Below are positions 33,396-41,295 of a stretch of 46,710 nucleotides of DNA, in pieces (the stretch's first letter is position 1; each line of letters begins with the position of its first letter). The notes beneath the pieces are model-generated. The model searched no databases. It was not told the DNA's origin and saw nothing but the letters and a program-made list of their open reading frames with translations. The DNA is from Phycisphaerae bacterium (GTDB lineage: Bacteria; Planctomycetota; Phycisphaerae; UBA1845). Position numbers and translations under genes: made by a program. Where the stretch lies: the NCBI GenBank assembly GCA_023133475.1, contig JAGLWJ010000275.1:1-46710 (forward strand), in the 5' to 3' direction.

Positions 33396-33431
33396 TGTAA
33401 GAAAATATACCATATTTTTCTTACATGTCAA
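33396..33431 (-). promoter_or_regulatory. Sigma70-type promoter overlapping a 13-base palindrome, abiEi operator
   Basis: On the minus strand, TTGACA (33426-33431) and TATATT (33404-33409) are 16 bases apart, a near-consensus promoter for abiEi. The spacer and -10 lie within an inverted repeat, TGTAAGAAAATAT against its complement with one extra T (33396-33425). A repressor bound there would block RNA polymerase. The remaining 33432-33634 has no gene that I can support. Confidence 0.7.
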
Positions 33432-33634
33432 CCGGTGGATGCTAGCCTTTCGCTCGTGCGTGCCCTGGTTATCGGACTGCTTCCATCGCCTGCGGGCGGG
33501 CTCCCCGAGGTCTGAGCTGTTGGCGACAAAGCGAATCGGTGGTGCCGGTGCGTCGAAAACTCCACAGCCGTGAGCTTGGTAACCCCTGTTGCGCTATGCA
33601 ACGTGGAGCTGAGCGGCATCCATAACAGCTTCGA

Positions 33635-36600
33635 ATGACTCGATGGAGGAAGATGAAACGCCATACCAGCGACTTGGCAGATAGCGGACGCAAGGCGGCC
33701 CGTTCAGAAACAGACGGGCGAGATGCGGGCTCCCAATTGCTCTTCGATTTCGGTGCGCTTTCCGCACCGTCCCCAGTTGTGATCCCGTCAGGGCGTGAGT
33801 GTCCGGAATGGCAATTCGCGCTTCGATTCGCAGCCATCATGGAAGCAGAGCCAGCCTGCACCTTTGACAACGCGGAGGTGTCGAGCCTGGCCCGCGAGAT
33901 ATTCGGAATGTCTGCCGGACACGCACGCGATGCGTACGACGCGGCTGAAGCCGGATTCAACATCTACATGGAGCGTGTCGGGCTGGACCTGAGCGATCCG
34001 CACGCCGCGATTGAGTGGCTCGTCGCCCAGCAGGCGCGATTGCCGCGGCAAACACGTCGCGATGAGGTTCAAGTTGAGTTCCAGCAATTCAGCACGCCGC
34101 CGGCCCAGGCGCTCGTGCTCGTGAAGGCGGCGGCACTTCGACCCGGAATGAAGGTGCTCGAACCCAGCGCGGGCACGGGCAACATCGCGGCCTTGGCACG
34201 ACTGGCCGGCGCTGAGGTCGACACGAACGAGATCGATGAGCGTCGGGTGAGCCTACTGTCGCTTCAGGGATTCGAGCCGACGGCGTTTGACGCCGAACGT
34301 CTCGACAATCTTCTTCCGGCGGACAAGCTCTACGACGCCATCGTAATGAACCCGCCGTTCTCGGCGACCGGTGGACGCGTGCGGGGACATCGCACGGCGT
34401 TCGGGGCGCGGCACGTCGAGCAAGCGCTGCTACGCCTCAAGCCCGGTGGACGCTTGGTGGCCATCGTGGGTCGCGGGATGGCGTTGGAGCGGCCAACGTT
34501 TCGCAAATGGTGGGCCGAAATCGAGCAGCGCCACAACGTTCGGGCGAACCTGGGCATCGACGGCTCCGCGTACGCCAGATTCGGCACGACGTTCGACAAC
34601 CAGATCATCGTGATTGACCGAGACGGCTCGACCGCGAACGAGTCGGACATCATCAGGGGAAGCGGGCTGTCACTTTACGACGCATACGAGTTGATCAAGA
34701 ATCTTGGACAGGAGGACGTATATGGGCGAATTCGCAGACATGATGAAGCAGCGGGCGGTGGAGGTGCTCCGGCGAACGTACGGGCAGGAACCATCGACCG
34801 GAACGGACCCGGTGGTCGAGTTGATGGGACTGCTACTGGAGGACGGGGCAGGGGGCGTTCGGCGGCTGCCGCAGATACCGCTGACGACGGAGCAGTGGAT
34901 CCTCTGGCACCAGCTCGTGATGGAGCGGCCGGAGGAGCTTGTCCGAATGTTGACGCAAGTGCTCGAACGCGAGCGGATGGAGCTTCCGCAGGAAGCCGAA
35001 GCGATGCGGGTGTGGGCAGCTCAGCTTCTGCTGAGCACGCTGGACGAAATGGGGATGGCATAGGCCAACTCGAAACTGCCGTCCCGCTGCCGGCGCTACG
35101 CATCGAGGACGGCACCGTCTTCGCCGCCTACCGTGTACAGAAGGCGATCGTCCGGGGGTCAGAGCCCCATCCGGCCAACGTGGTCGAGTCCACGGCCATG
35201 GCGTCCGTCGAGCCGCCGGACGTTACCTATCGACACCACCTACCCGCCGAAGTGATCGCCGAAGGCCGCATCTCAGATCTCCAACTTGAAGACGTGATCT
35301 ACTCCGGACAGGCGACCAGCGTGCCGCTGCCCGACGGCTCGCTCAAGGGGCACTGGAATGGCGACGGCACGGGAATTGGGAAGGGAAGGGAGGTCTACGC
35401 ATTCATCTACAACGAACTTCAGCAGGGCCGGCGCAAGCACGTGCATGTTTCGGCATCGCACCAACTGCGGGCCGATGCCGAACGCGATCGTGACGCCGTT
35501 GGGATTCCGCTTCCGATCGTGCACCAAGCCAAGTTCAAGCCAGGCGAAGCGATTCCCGCCGAGGCGGGCGTGCTGTTCACAACTTACACGATGCTCAGTA
35601 CGGATTTCGGAGGTGAGCGCCAGCGATTCAAGCAGTTGACCGACTGGCTCGGAGCCGATTTCGAGGGCGTGATCGCATTCGACGAGGCGCACCTGATGAA
35701 GAACGCGGCCGCCACGCCGCACGGCGGCAAGGCCACGGTGGACCACGGCACTCTGCGCGGGAACATGGGCATCACGTTGCAACGCCTCTTCCCGCAGGCT
35801 CGGGTCCGCTACTTCAGCGCGACCGGCGCCACGGAAGCCCGCCACATGGCCCCCTACGAACGGTTGGGGCTCTGGGGTGTCGGGGCTCCGTTCGCCGACT
35901 TCCCGGCCTTCCTGGTGGCGATGGAGCGTGGGGGCGTCGCGGCGATGGAGATGCTCTGCCGCGACCTCAAAAGTGTCGGGACGTATCTCTCTCGCACGAT
36001 CAGCTATGGTCCCACGCGCCGCGAGGATGGGAGTGTCGTGCCCGAGAGCGCGGTCGAGTACGAACCGCTTCTGCACAATCTGACGGTGGATGAACAGCGA
36101 CAGTATGACCAGATCGCCGACCTGTGGTCGGAACTTCTGACAGCGTTCGAGTCGGCTGAACAGAACGCCGGCCAGGGACGAAACTCTCACCGATACGCCC
36201 AGTTCTACTCGGCCCAGCAGCGTTTCTTCTTGCAGTTGATGATGGCCTACACGCTACCCGACGTGATCCCGGCCATCGAGATGGACCTCCAGCAGGGACG
36301 CTCCGTGATCCTGAGTCTCTTCAACACGGGAGAAGCACAGGCGGATCGCAAGGTGCGTGACGCCCGCGCCCAAGGCATCGAGCTATCCGAACTGGACGCA
36401 ACCCCGCGCGAAATGATCGTACAGCTCATCGAAAAGCAGTTTCCCATTTTCCAGTACCGCGAAGAAACGGACCCCGTGACCGGCAACGTAATCAGCGTGC
36501 GCGTCGAGGACGCGGCGGGGAACCCGGAGATCAACCGCGAGAACCAGCGGCAGCAGGAGAGGTTGCTCGACAAGGTCGCCGACCTGGACTTTCCGCAGAA

Positions 36601-38227
36601 CTCGATGGATGCTCTGATTACGCATTTCGGCGTCGGCAACGTGGCCGAGATCAGTGGCCGCACGCACCGGTTCGAGAATGGCAAGTACGTACGGCGCAAG
36701 ATTCGTGGCGTGTCGCGGCGGCAACTCAACGAGTACGAGACGCGGCTGTTTCAGCGGGGCAGAAGGCGTCTCGCCATCATCTCCGGCGCGGGCTCAACCG
36801 GCATCAGCGTTCATGCCGACGTGGACGCGAAGAACCAGCAGCGCCGCGCTTTCTACGCGTTCCAGCTCTCATGGTCGGCTGACCAACAGATGCAGGCCTT
36901 TGGCCGTGTGCATCGGTCGAATCAGACTTCAGCGCCGGTCATTCGTTTGGTATTGCTCGACCTGGCCGGTCAGAAGCGGCTCGTGAATGCCGTCTCCAAG
37001 CGACTCGCCGCACTGGGCGCGCTGACCAAGGGCGAACGACATTCGCTTTCGAGCGAACTCTTCAGGCCGGAGGACGTAACCGACCCATTCGGCAAGGCTG
37101 CGCTGGCCCGGCTGTACCGGCAGATCGAATCCGGCCGGCACGCGGATGCAGGGTTTGGCCTGCGCGACCTGGATCGAATGGGCGTGCTGAACAAGGAGAA
37201 GACTGCGGTCCGGGACAGCTACGCGAGCAACGTCGAGCAGTTTCTCAACCGCATCATGGTGTTGCACGTCGAGAAGCAGAACCGCATCTTCGACCTTTTC
37301 TACGAGCGTTACCAGGAGGCGGTGGAGGCGGCCAAGCGACAGGGGGCTTTCGACTTCGGAATGGAGGAGATTCGCGCCCGCAACCTGCGGAGAACCGCCG
37401 AGGCGGAAACGCTGTTCGTGGACCCGGCATCCGGCGCCCGCACGATGTTGCATGAACTGGAAGGCGAGGTCGATGTCGTTCGACACACCTTCGCTACGGC
37501 GGCGAGCACGGGCGATGAGGGCTTCCATCGCAACAAGCGCAGCCGGCGAGTATACGCCGTATCGAAACACTGGGACGCCTATCGGTCCGAGGTGTTCCTC
37601 ACGGCGGTCAAAGGCCCGCGACGAGCATTGGAACATCGTGAATTGGAGGACAAGTACGAACGAGTGGAGCAGGCGGAAGCTCGTGAGTGGTGGGAGGCGG
37701 AGTACGCGAACACACCGGCGACCGAGCCGCGTCGGTTCTACATCCTCAGCGGCGCGATATTCCCCATCTACGACAAGGTCATGGGCTCGTCGGGCATTCA
37801 GACCGTCAAGATCGCGCGGGCCATCCTCGCCGATGGCCAAGCCCTGGTCGGTCTCAACCTGAGCGCATCCGACGTACCGAACGTCAAGCAGCGGCTCGGC
37901 ATCGGCACACCGCTGGGCGAAGCCTCGCCGACGGAGATCGTCGGCCTGCTGATCGGCGGCGCCGTAATCGAGTTGGACAACGGCTGGCAGCTCACTTCGG
38001 CCCGCATCGCGGGCGACGAGGTGGTAGAGTTGGTACTCAACGGGGTCCCTGGTAATCGTGAAGAACTGCGACGCTATGGCTTGTCGGAAGAGATCATCTA
38101 CTACAAACGGCGCTGGTTCGTCCTGTTGGATGAAGCGGCGACCACCTTGCCGAACCTTCTTGCGCAGCGGAAACCGATCAGGGATTTGACGGCCGCGGAT
38201 ACACCGATCCTGGTCGAACAGAATTGA
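33635..38227 (+). CDS. DarB-like methyltransferase-helicase fusion
   Basis: A 1530-residue frame. The N-terminal part is a methyltransferase with EPSAGTGN at 176-183 and NPPF at 239-242. The C-terminal part is a strawberry-notch-type SF2 helicase with GDGTGIGKGR at 576-585, DEAH at 683-686 and QAFGRVHR near 1088-1095. Large methyltransferase-helicase proteins of this kind include phage P1 DarB, which protects incoming DNA from type I restriction. Its place in the probable leading region fits that role (inference). Residues 363-476 are Gly/Ala/Arg-rich and coincide with another gene in a different frame. The start is unsure: ATG 33635 lacks a Shine-Dalgarno, and ATG 33653 has GGAGG very close. 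Confidence 0.85.
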   Translation: MTRWRKMKRHTSDLADSGRKAARSETDGRDAGSQLLFDFGALSAPSPVVIPSGRECPEWQFALRFAAIMEAEPACTFDNAEVSSLAREIFGMSAGHARDAYDAAEAGFNIYMERVGLDLSDPHAAIEWLVAQQARLPRQTRRDEVQVEFQQFSTPPAQALVLVKAAALRPGMKVLEPSAGTGNIAALARLAGAEVDTNEIDERRVSLLSLQGFEPTAFDAERLDNLLPADKLYDAIVMNPPFSATGGRVRGHRTAFGARHVEQALLRLKPGGRLVAIVGRGMALERPTFRKWWAEIEQRHNVRANLGIDGSAYARFGTTFDNQIIVIDRDGSTANESDIIRGSGLSLYDAYELIKNLGQEDVYGRIRRHDEAAGGGGAPANVRAGTIDRNGPGGRVDGTATGGRGRGRSAAAADTADDGAVDPLAPARDGAAGGACPNVDASARTRADGASAGSRSDAGVGSSASAEHAGRNGDGIGQLETAVPLPALRIEDGTVFAAYRVQKAIVRGSEPHPANVVESTAMASVEPPDVTYRHHLPAEVIAEGRISDLQLEDVIYSGQATSVPLPDGSLKGHWNGDGTGIGKGREVYAFIYNELQQGRRKHVHVSASHQLRADAERDRDAVGIPLPIVHQAKFKPGEAIPAEAGVLFTTYTMLSTDFGGERQRFKQLTDWLGADFEGVIAFDEAHLMKNAAATPHGGKATVDHGTLRGNMGITLQRLFPQARVRYFSATGATEARHMAPYERLGLWGVGAPFADFPAFLVAMERGGVAAMEMLCRDLKSVGTYLSRTISYGPTRREDGSVVPESAVEYEPLLHNLTVDEQRQYDQIADLWSELLTAFESAEQNAGQGRNSHRYAQFYSAQQRFFLQLMMAYTLPDVIPAIEMDLQQGRSVILSLFNTGEAQADRKVRDARAQGIELSELDATPREMIVQLIEKQFPIFQYREETDPVTGNVISVRVEDAAGNPEINRENQRQQERLLDKVADLDFPQNSMDALITHFGVGNVAEISGRTHRFENGKYVRRKIRGVSRRQLNEYETRLFQRGRRRLAIISGAGSTGISVHADVDAKNQQRRAFYAFQLSWSADQQMQAFGRVHRSNQTSAPVIRLVLLDLAGQKRLVNAVSKRLAALGALTKGERHSLSSELFRPEDVTDPFGKAALARLYRQIESGRHADAGFGLRDLDRMGVLNKEKTAVRDSYASNVEQFLNRIMVLHVEKQNRIFDLFYERYQEAVEAAKRQGAFDFGMEEIRARNLRRTAEAETLFVDPASGARTMLHELEGEVDVVRHTFATAASTGDEGFHRNKRSRRVYAVSKHWDAYRSEVFLTAVKGPRRALEHRELEDKYERVEQAEAREWWEAEYANTPATEPRRFYILSGAIFPIYDKVMGSSGIQTVKIARAILADGQALVGLNLSASDVPNVKQRLGIGTPLGEASPTEIVGLLIGGAVIELDNGWQLTSARIAGDEVVELVLNGVPGNREELRRYGLSEEIIYYKRRWFVLLDEAATTLPNLLAQRKPIRDLTAADTPILVEQN
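34722..35063 (+). CDS. 113-residue gene nested in another frame of the DarB-like gene
   Basis: ATG at 34722 is preceded by AGGAGG six bases upstream, an ideal ribosome-binding site, and the frame ends at TAG 35061-35063. Codon use is typical of the window, with mostly G or C at third positions. The host gene's frame here instead gives a low-complexity linker. The product is helical and soluble (QRAVEVLRRTYG, TEQWILWHQLVM, MRVWAAQLLLSTLDEM) with no recognised domain. It fills exactly the junction between the methyltransferase and helicase domains. It is probably a true overlapping gene; function unknown. Confidence 0.65.
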   Translation: MGEFADMMKQRAVEVLRRTYGQEPSTGTDPVVELMGLLLEDGAGGVRRLPQIPLTTEQWILWHQLVMERPEELVRMLTQVLERERMELPQEAEAMRVWAAQLLLSTLDEMGMA

Positions 38228-38911
38228 GAACAGGGCGCAGGCTGCATGGAACGGCTCAGCCGGGCTCGCCAAACAGGTTGTCGCGTGCCGGCGTTGGGGG
38301 CGGCGGCCAATAAGAATAAGGGTAACTACCACCGTCTCGGCCAAGCCGCAAGATCCGTAAGCTATTGCCTGAAAGCTGGTTATGTGCCTTGGGCGGACCG
38401 CGATGTCCAGCCGACCAGGCTGGACTTCCCCCGCGACTACTCAAACGGGCGGCATTCGCACTGCCTTTGGCCTCCGCAGGAGTAGCTCAACGTGAGCTTT
38501 GCCACGAGTGGCACCGTCGACGCTCGCATGCCAGCGCCGTCGCGTTTCCCGCGCACGTACGCTGTTGCCGGGTCGGCGGCTCGCCAGCTACCCGCTCATT
38601 GACACGGTCACGCGAGACTGTCCGCCTGCCAGCCGACTCCGTGGAGGGCGGCCCCGCGAGAATGTAATGATCCTGTTCGTACGGCGGTCTGTCGGGAATC
38701 GGATTCTTTGGGCTTGTTCGGCATCGATTCGATTTTCGCGAATTACCCATGCCAGTACAACCACAATCGGGGCCGGGAATGATCGAGCGCCGCACCTGAC
38801 CACAAGCATGCTGTCTCGAATCACCCTCATGGTCGACAACGCCGCAGCGTATTGCGACCTAGTAACCAACTTTCTTGGACCCACCACGAATGCCCCAGCC
38901 GACAGCTGCGA
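38228..38911. other. Intergenic region without supported gene
   Basis: About 680 bases after the DarB-like gene. Several short frames exist on both strands, but none has a ribosome-binding site, a domain or sensible composition. I see no terminator hairpin with a T-run. It may be degraded sequence between two cargo modules. Confidence 0.4.
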
Positions 38912-39211
38912 CTAGGTGGGAATGCGTACAAATGCGGCGGACCACTCATCTGTCGGCTGAGCGAGATCGCGGGAATTCGGTGAGTATCCCTGCCGCCGGA
39001 CCGTCGTCGACTTGCTGCCCGTGACCAAGACACGTGTCACGCCGCGGTCAGCTTCGCAGAGCAGGTCAATAGTGCGTAGCCTGCCGTACCGAGGATCGCA
39101 CCTTGCACCGCCCACTTGCTCCGCGATAATGGCACGTACGGGCTGAGCGGGGCGCCGCCGGTAAGTGCCCCCGGCCACAACCTGTACGGGAGTGCTGGCG
39201 AATGTCCTCAT
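38912..39211 (-). CDS. Possible 99-residue gene divergent from the phosphoesterase cluster
   Basis: A leftward frame that starts at ATG 39209-39211 and overlaps the start of the rightward phosphoesterase gene by 10 bases. Third codon positions are mostly G/C, and the product (QVVAGGTYRRRPAQPVRAII near 9-28, RTIDLLCEADRGVTRVLVTG further on) could be a small beta-rich domain. No clear Shine-Dalgarno and no recognised family. It could equally be a chance frame. Confidence 0.28.
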   Translation of the reverse strand: MRTFASTPVQVVAGGTYRRRPAQPVRAIIAEQVGGARCDPRYGRLRTIDLLCEADRGVTRVLVTGSKSTTVRRQGYSPNSRDLAQPTDEWSAAFVRIPT

Positions 39212-41190
39212 CGAGCCGCTCGTTCACCTGGCTTCATCTGTCCGACCTTCACTTGGCCGATAATGACTACGACCAAGACATCGTCACTCGAGCACTGCTC
39301 CGGGATCTCCCGGCCTTGTTGGCCCGTGACAATCTGCGACCTGACTGCGTGTTCTTCACAGGCGACATAACCAGGCACGGAAGTGACACTGAATTCGCAA
39401 AGGCCGCTAAGTTTTTCAAAGCTCTCAAGAACTGTGTGCATCCCACACTAAACTCCGCAGGTCTGCTGGTCGTACCCGGCAATCACGACGTGCACTGGCC
39501 ATTAGTTAGCATTACCGCCAACACCGTGGATATCTCGGCCTTTCACACTGAGGGCGCAATTCATGACGTCTTCCATCAACCTGAACGCACTGTCTATCTT
39601 CAGGGTCTGCAGAACTACTTCGCATTCAGCAGGCAGAATATCGTCAAGGGCAGTATGGCGACGATGGATCAGCTCGATAGCTGGTTCTGGAGTCGCCTTT
39701 TGCGTTCGTCGGCTGGCCTTCGCATCGGCCTGATCGGCCTAACAACGTCCTGGCGATGTTGTGAGGCACTGCGCGGCAGCGAACCTGGACATCTCCTTCT
39801 CGGCGTCTTTGGCTTGCGGCAGACACTGGAGTCCTGGAAGGCGCTTGCCCCTGACAAGCAGCCAGACCTCATCATCGTCCTTGGACACCATCCCGTTTCC
39901 TGGCTTAGCGAGGTAGAGCAAAGTCCCACTTCGAATCTGATTTCCAAAAACGTCGACATATTTCTCCGGGGGCATGAACACCGGGCGCAGTGTACATATC
40001 AGCAGTCGATTGCCGGTGCCCATCTTGAATATGCGGCAGGCGCCATATTCACGGACGAGGACAGTGTACGGCGCACTGGCCTACGTTTTGCCGCGGGCGT
40101 TGTCCGGCCGGACGAGAGTGCCGGCACCATTTACTCTTACAAGTACAAGGAAGAGGGAGGTAATGAAAAGTGGCTTCCTGACCATGAGTTTGCCGAATCC
40201 TCCACTCACACTTATCCGTTTTCGATTAGACCGGACACAAACCGGTCGGACTGCGTTGCCACTTCGCATCGCCCGGTTGGAGTAAACGATGACAATGCAC
40301 GACCCCGATACCGCCTGCGCGCCGTCACGGCCGTCGGCTTGCTCTGTGCGCTTGCCATCGCAACTGCTCTCATCATCGTTTTTGCTCAAGGACAAGACAG
40401 GATATCCATCGCGCTCACCGATACCCCACGACACCTTGGAGACAACGTATTCGCCTCGATTGGCGTCATGGAACCATCGCCGGTGCGGGCACCGTCGGGT
40501 GACGAACACAATGGGCTGATTTGGCTCGACAAGGGGCTGGGGGAGATCACACTCACATCATTACCGACCCTGGTCATACCATTCATACGCGAGTTGCAGG
40601 CATTATATTCACAGTATGACCTCAGCACCTACCAACATGTGCGTCTTGTGCAGACATCGGATCTGGCGGCCATGCCACCGAAGAAGCGTGGTCCACCGTA
40701 TGCTGAACCCTTCGGCGCAAGTTGGCTAGTATGGGATACGGGCGCGGGCAATTTCCACTTACAGCGTGCTGCCGTAGCGTTGTGCCACGTATGGGACATG
40801 AAGTCTGAATTGGAAGCGCGCAACATTCAATATGACACGGTCGAATTGGTCGATGCCAACTTGGTGATCCGCATCAGTCACGGCGGACACCCACAGGGGG
40901 ACGGCGGGAGCATCTTGCTTCGACTGAATGATGCCACGCATGACATTGCTGAACTGCTAGTCCACGAAACGGGACAGCATCCGGAGGTACTGAAAATCAG
41001 TGTTAAGAACGACCTGAATATGACGGGAGATTCGTTCAATGTGCTAGGACTAGCTACAACGCCGATACAGGAGAGGACGCCCATTCCGTGGGAGCCCTCC
41101 GGCAGGTCGTCACCTGGTCCCGCACATTTTCGTGATATTACCGTCTACTCAGTTGCTCTTCAGTTATCACTTAAGCATGAAAAGCGGTAG
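39202..41190 (+). CDS. Membrane-anchored calcineurin-like phosphoesterase
   Basis: A 662-residue protein. Residues 8-300 form a metallophosphoesterase with the full metal set: D15-L-H17, GD at 54-55, GNHD at 93-96, GHH at 228-230 and GHEH at 257-260. A hydrophobic helix follows at about 374-396. The remaining 266 residues (397-662), of unknown fold, would lie on the other side of the membrane. Such enzymes cleave phosphodiesters, including cyclic nucleotides and nucleic-acid ends; the substrate here is not known. It is the first gene of a rightward three-gene cluster. GC is visibly lower than in the defence and transfer modules, suggesting separate origin. Confidence 0.8.
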   Translation: MSSSSRSFTWLHLSDLHLADNDYDQDIVTRALLRDLPALLARDNLRPDCVFFTGDITRHGSDTEFAKAAKFFKALKNCVHPTLNSAGLLVVPGNHDVHWPLVSITANTVDISAFHTEGAIHDVFHQPERTVYLQGLQNYFAFSRQNIVKGSMATMDQLDSWFWSRLLRSSAGLRIGLIGLTTSWRCCEALRGSEPGHLLLGVFGLRQTLESWKALAPDKQPDLIIVLGHHPVSWLSEVEQSPTSNLISKNVDIFLRGHEHRAQCTYQQSIAGAHLEYAAGAIFTDEDSVRRTGLRFAAGVVRPDESAGTIYSYKYKEEGGNEKWLPDHEFAESSTHTYPFSIRPDTNRSDCVATSHRPVGVNDDNARPRYRLRAVTAVGLLCALAIATALIIVFAQGQDRISIALTDTPRHLGDNVFASIGVMEPSPVRAPSGDEHNGLIWLDKGLGEITLTSLPTLVIPFIRELQALYSQYDLSTYQHVRLVQTSDLAAMPPKKRGPPYAEPFGASWLVWDTGAGNFHLQRAAVALCHVWDMKSELEARNIQYDTVELVDANLVIRISHGGHPQGDGGSILLRLNDATHDIAELLVHETGQHPEVLKISVKNDLNMTGDSFNVLGLATTPIQERTPIPWEPSGRSSPGPAHFRDITVYSVALQLSLKHEKR

Positions 41191-41295
41191 GTGAGCGCGA
41201 GCCTGCTCATGGATAACCGCCGGCTCGCCTAGAAACGTCACCCGCGCTATGGTTTACACACGAACTGCCGTGCGTGTGGCGAATGAGGAGAAGCG

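Noticed and set aside
35273-36190. 305-codon antisense frame within the helicase region
   Set aside because: The helicase Walker A and DEAH motifs lie on the plus strand over this interval.
36929-38344. 471-codon open frame antisense to the DarB-like gene
   Set aside because: It mirrors a well-supported gene with helicase motifs on the other strand. Its composition is atypical and no motif or ribosome-binding site was seen; this is a GC-rich shadow frame.
38499-38915. 138-codon plus-strand frame in the gap after the DarB-like gene
   Set aside because: No ribosome-binding site, no domain, and mixed composition typical of a chance frame.
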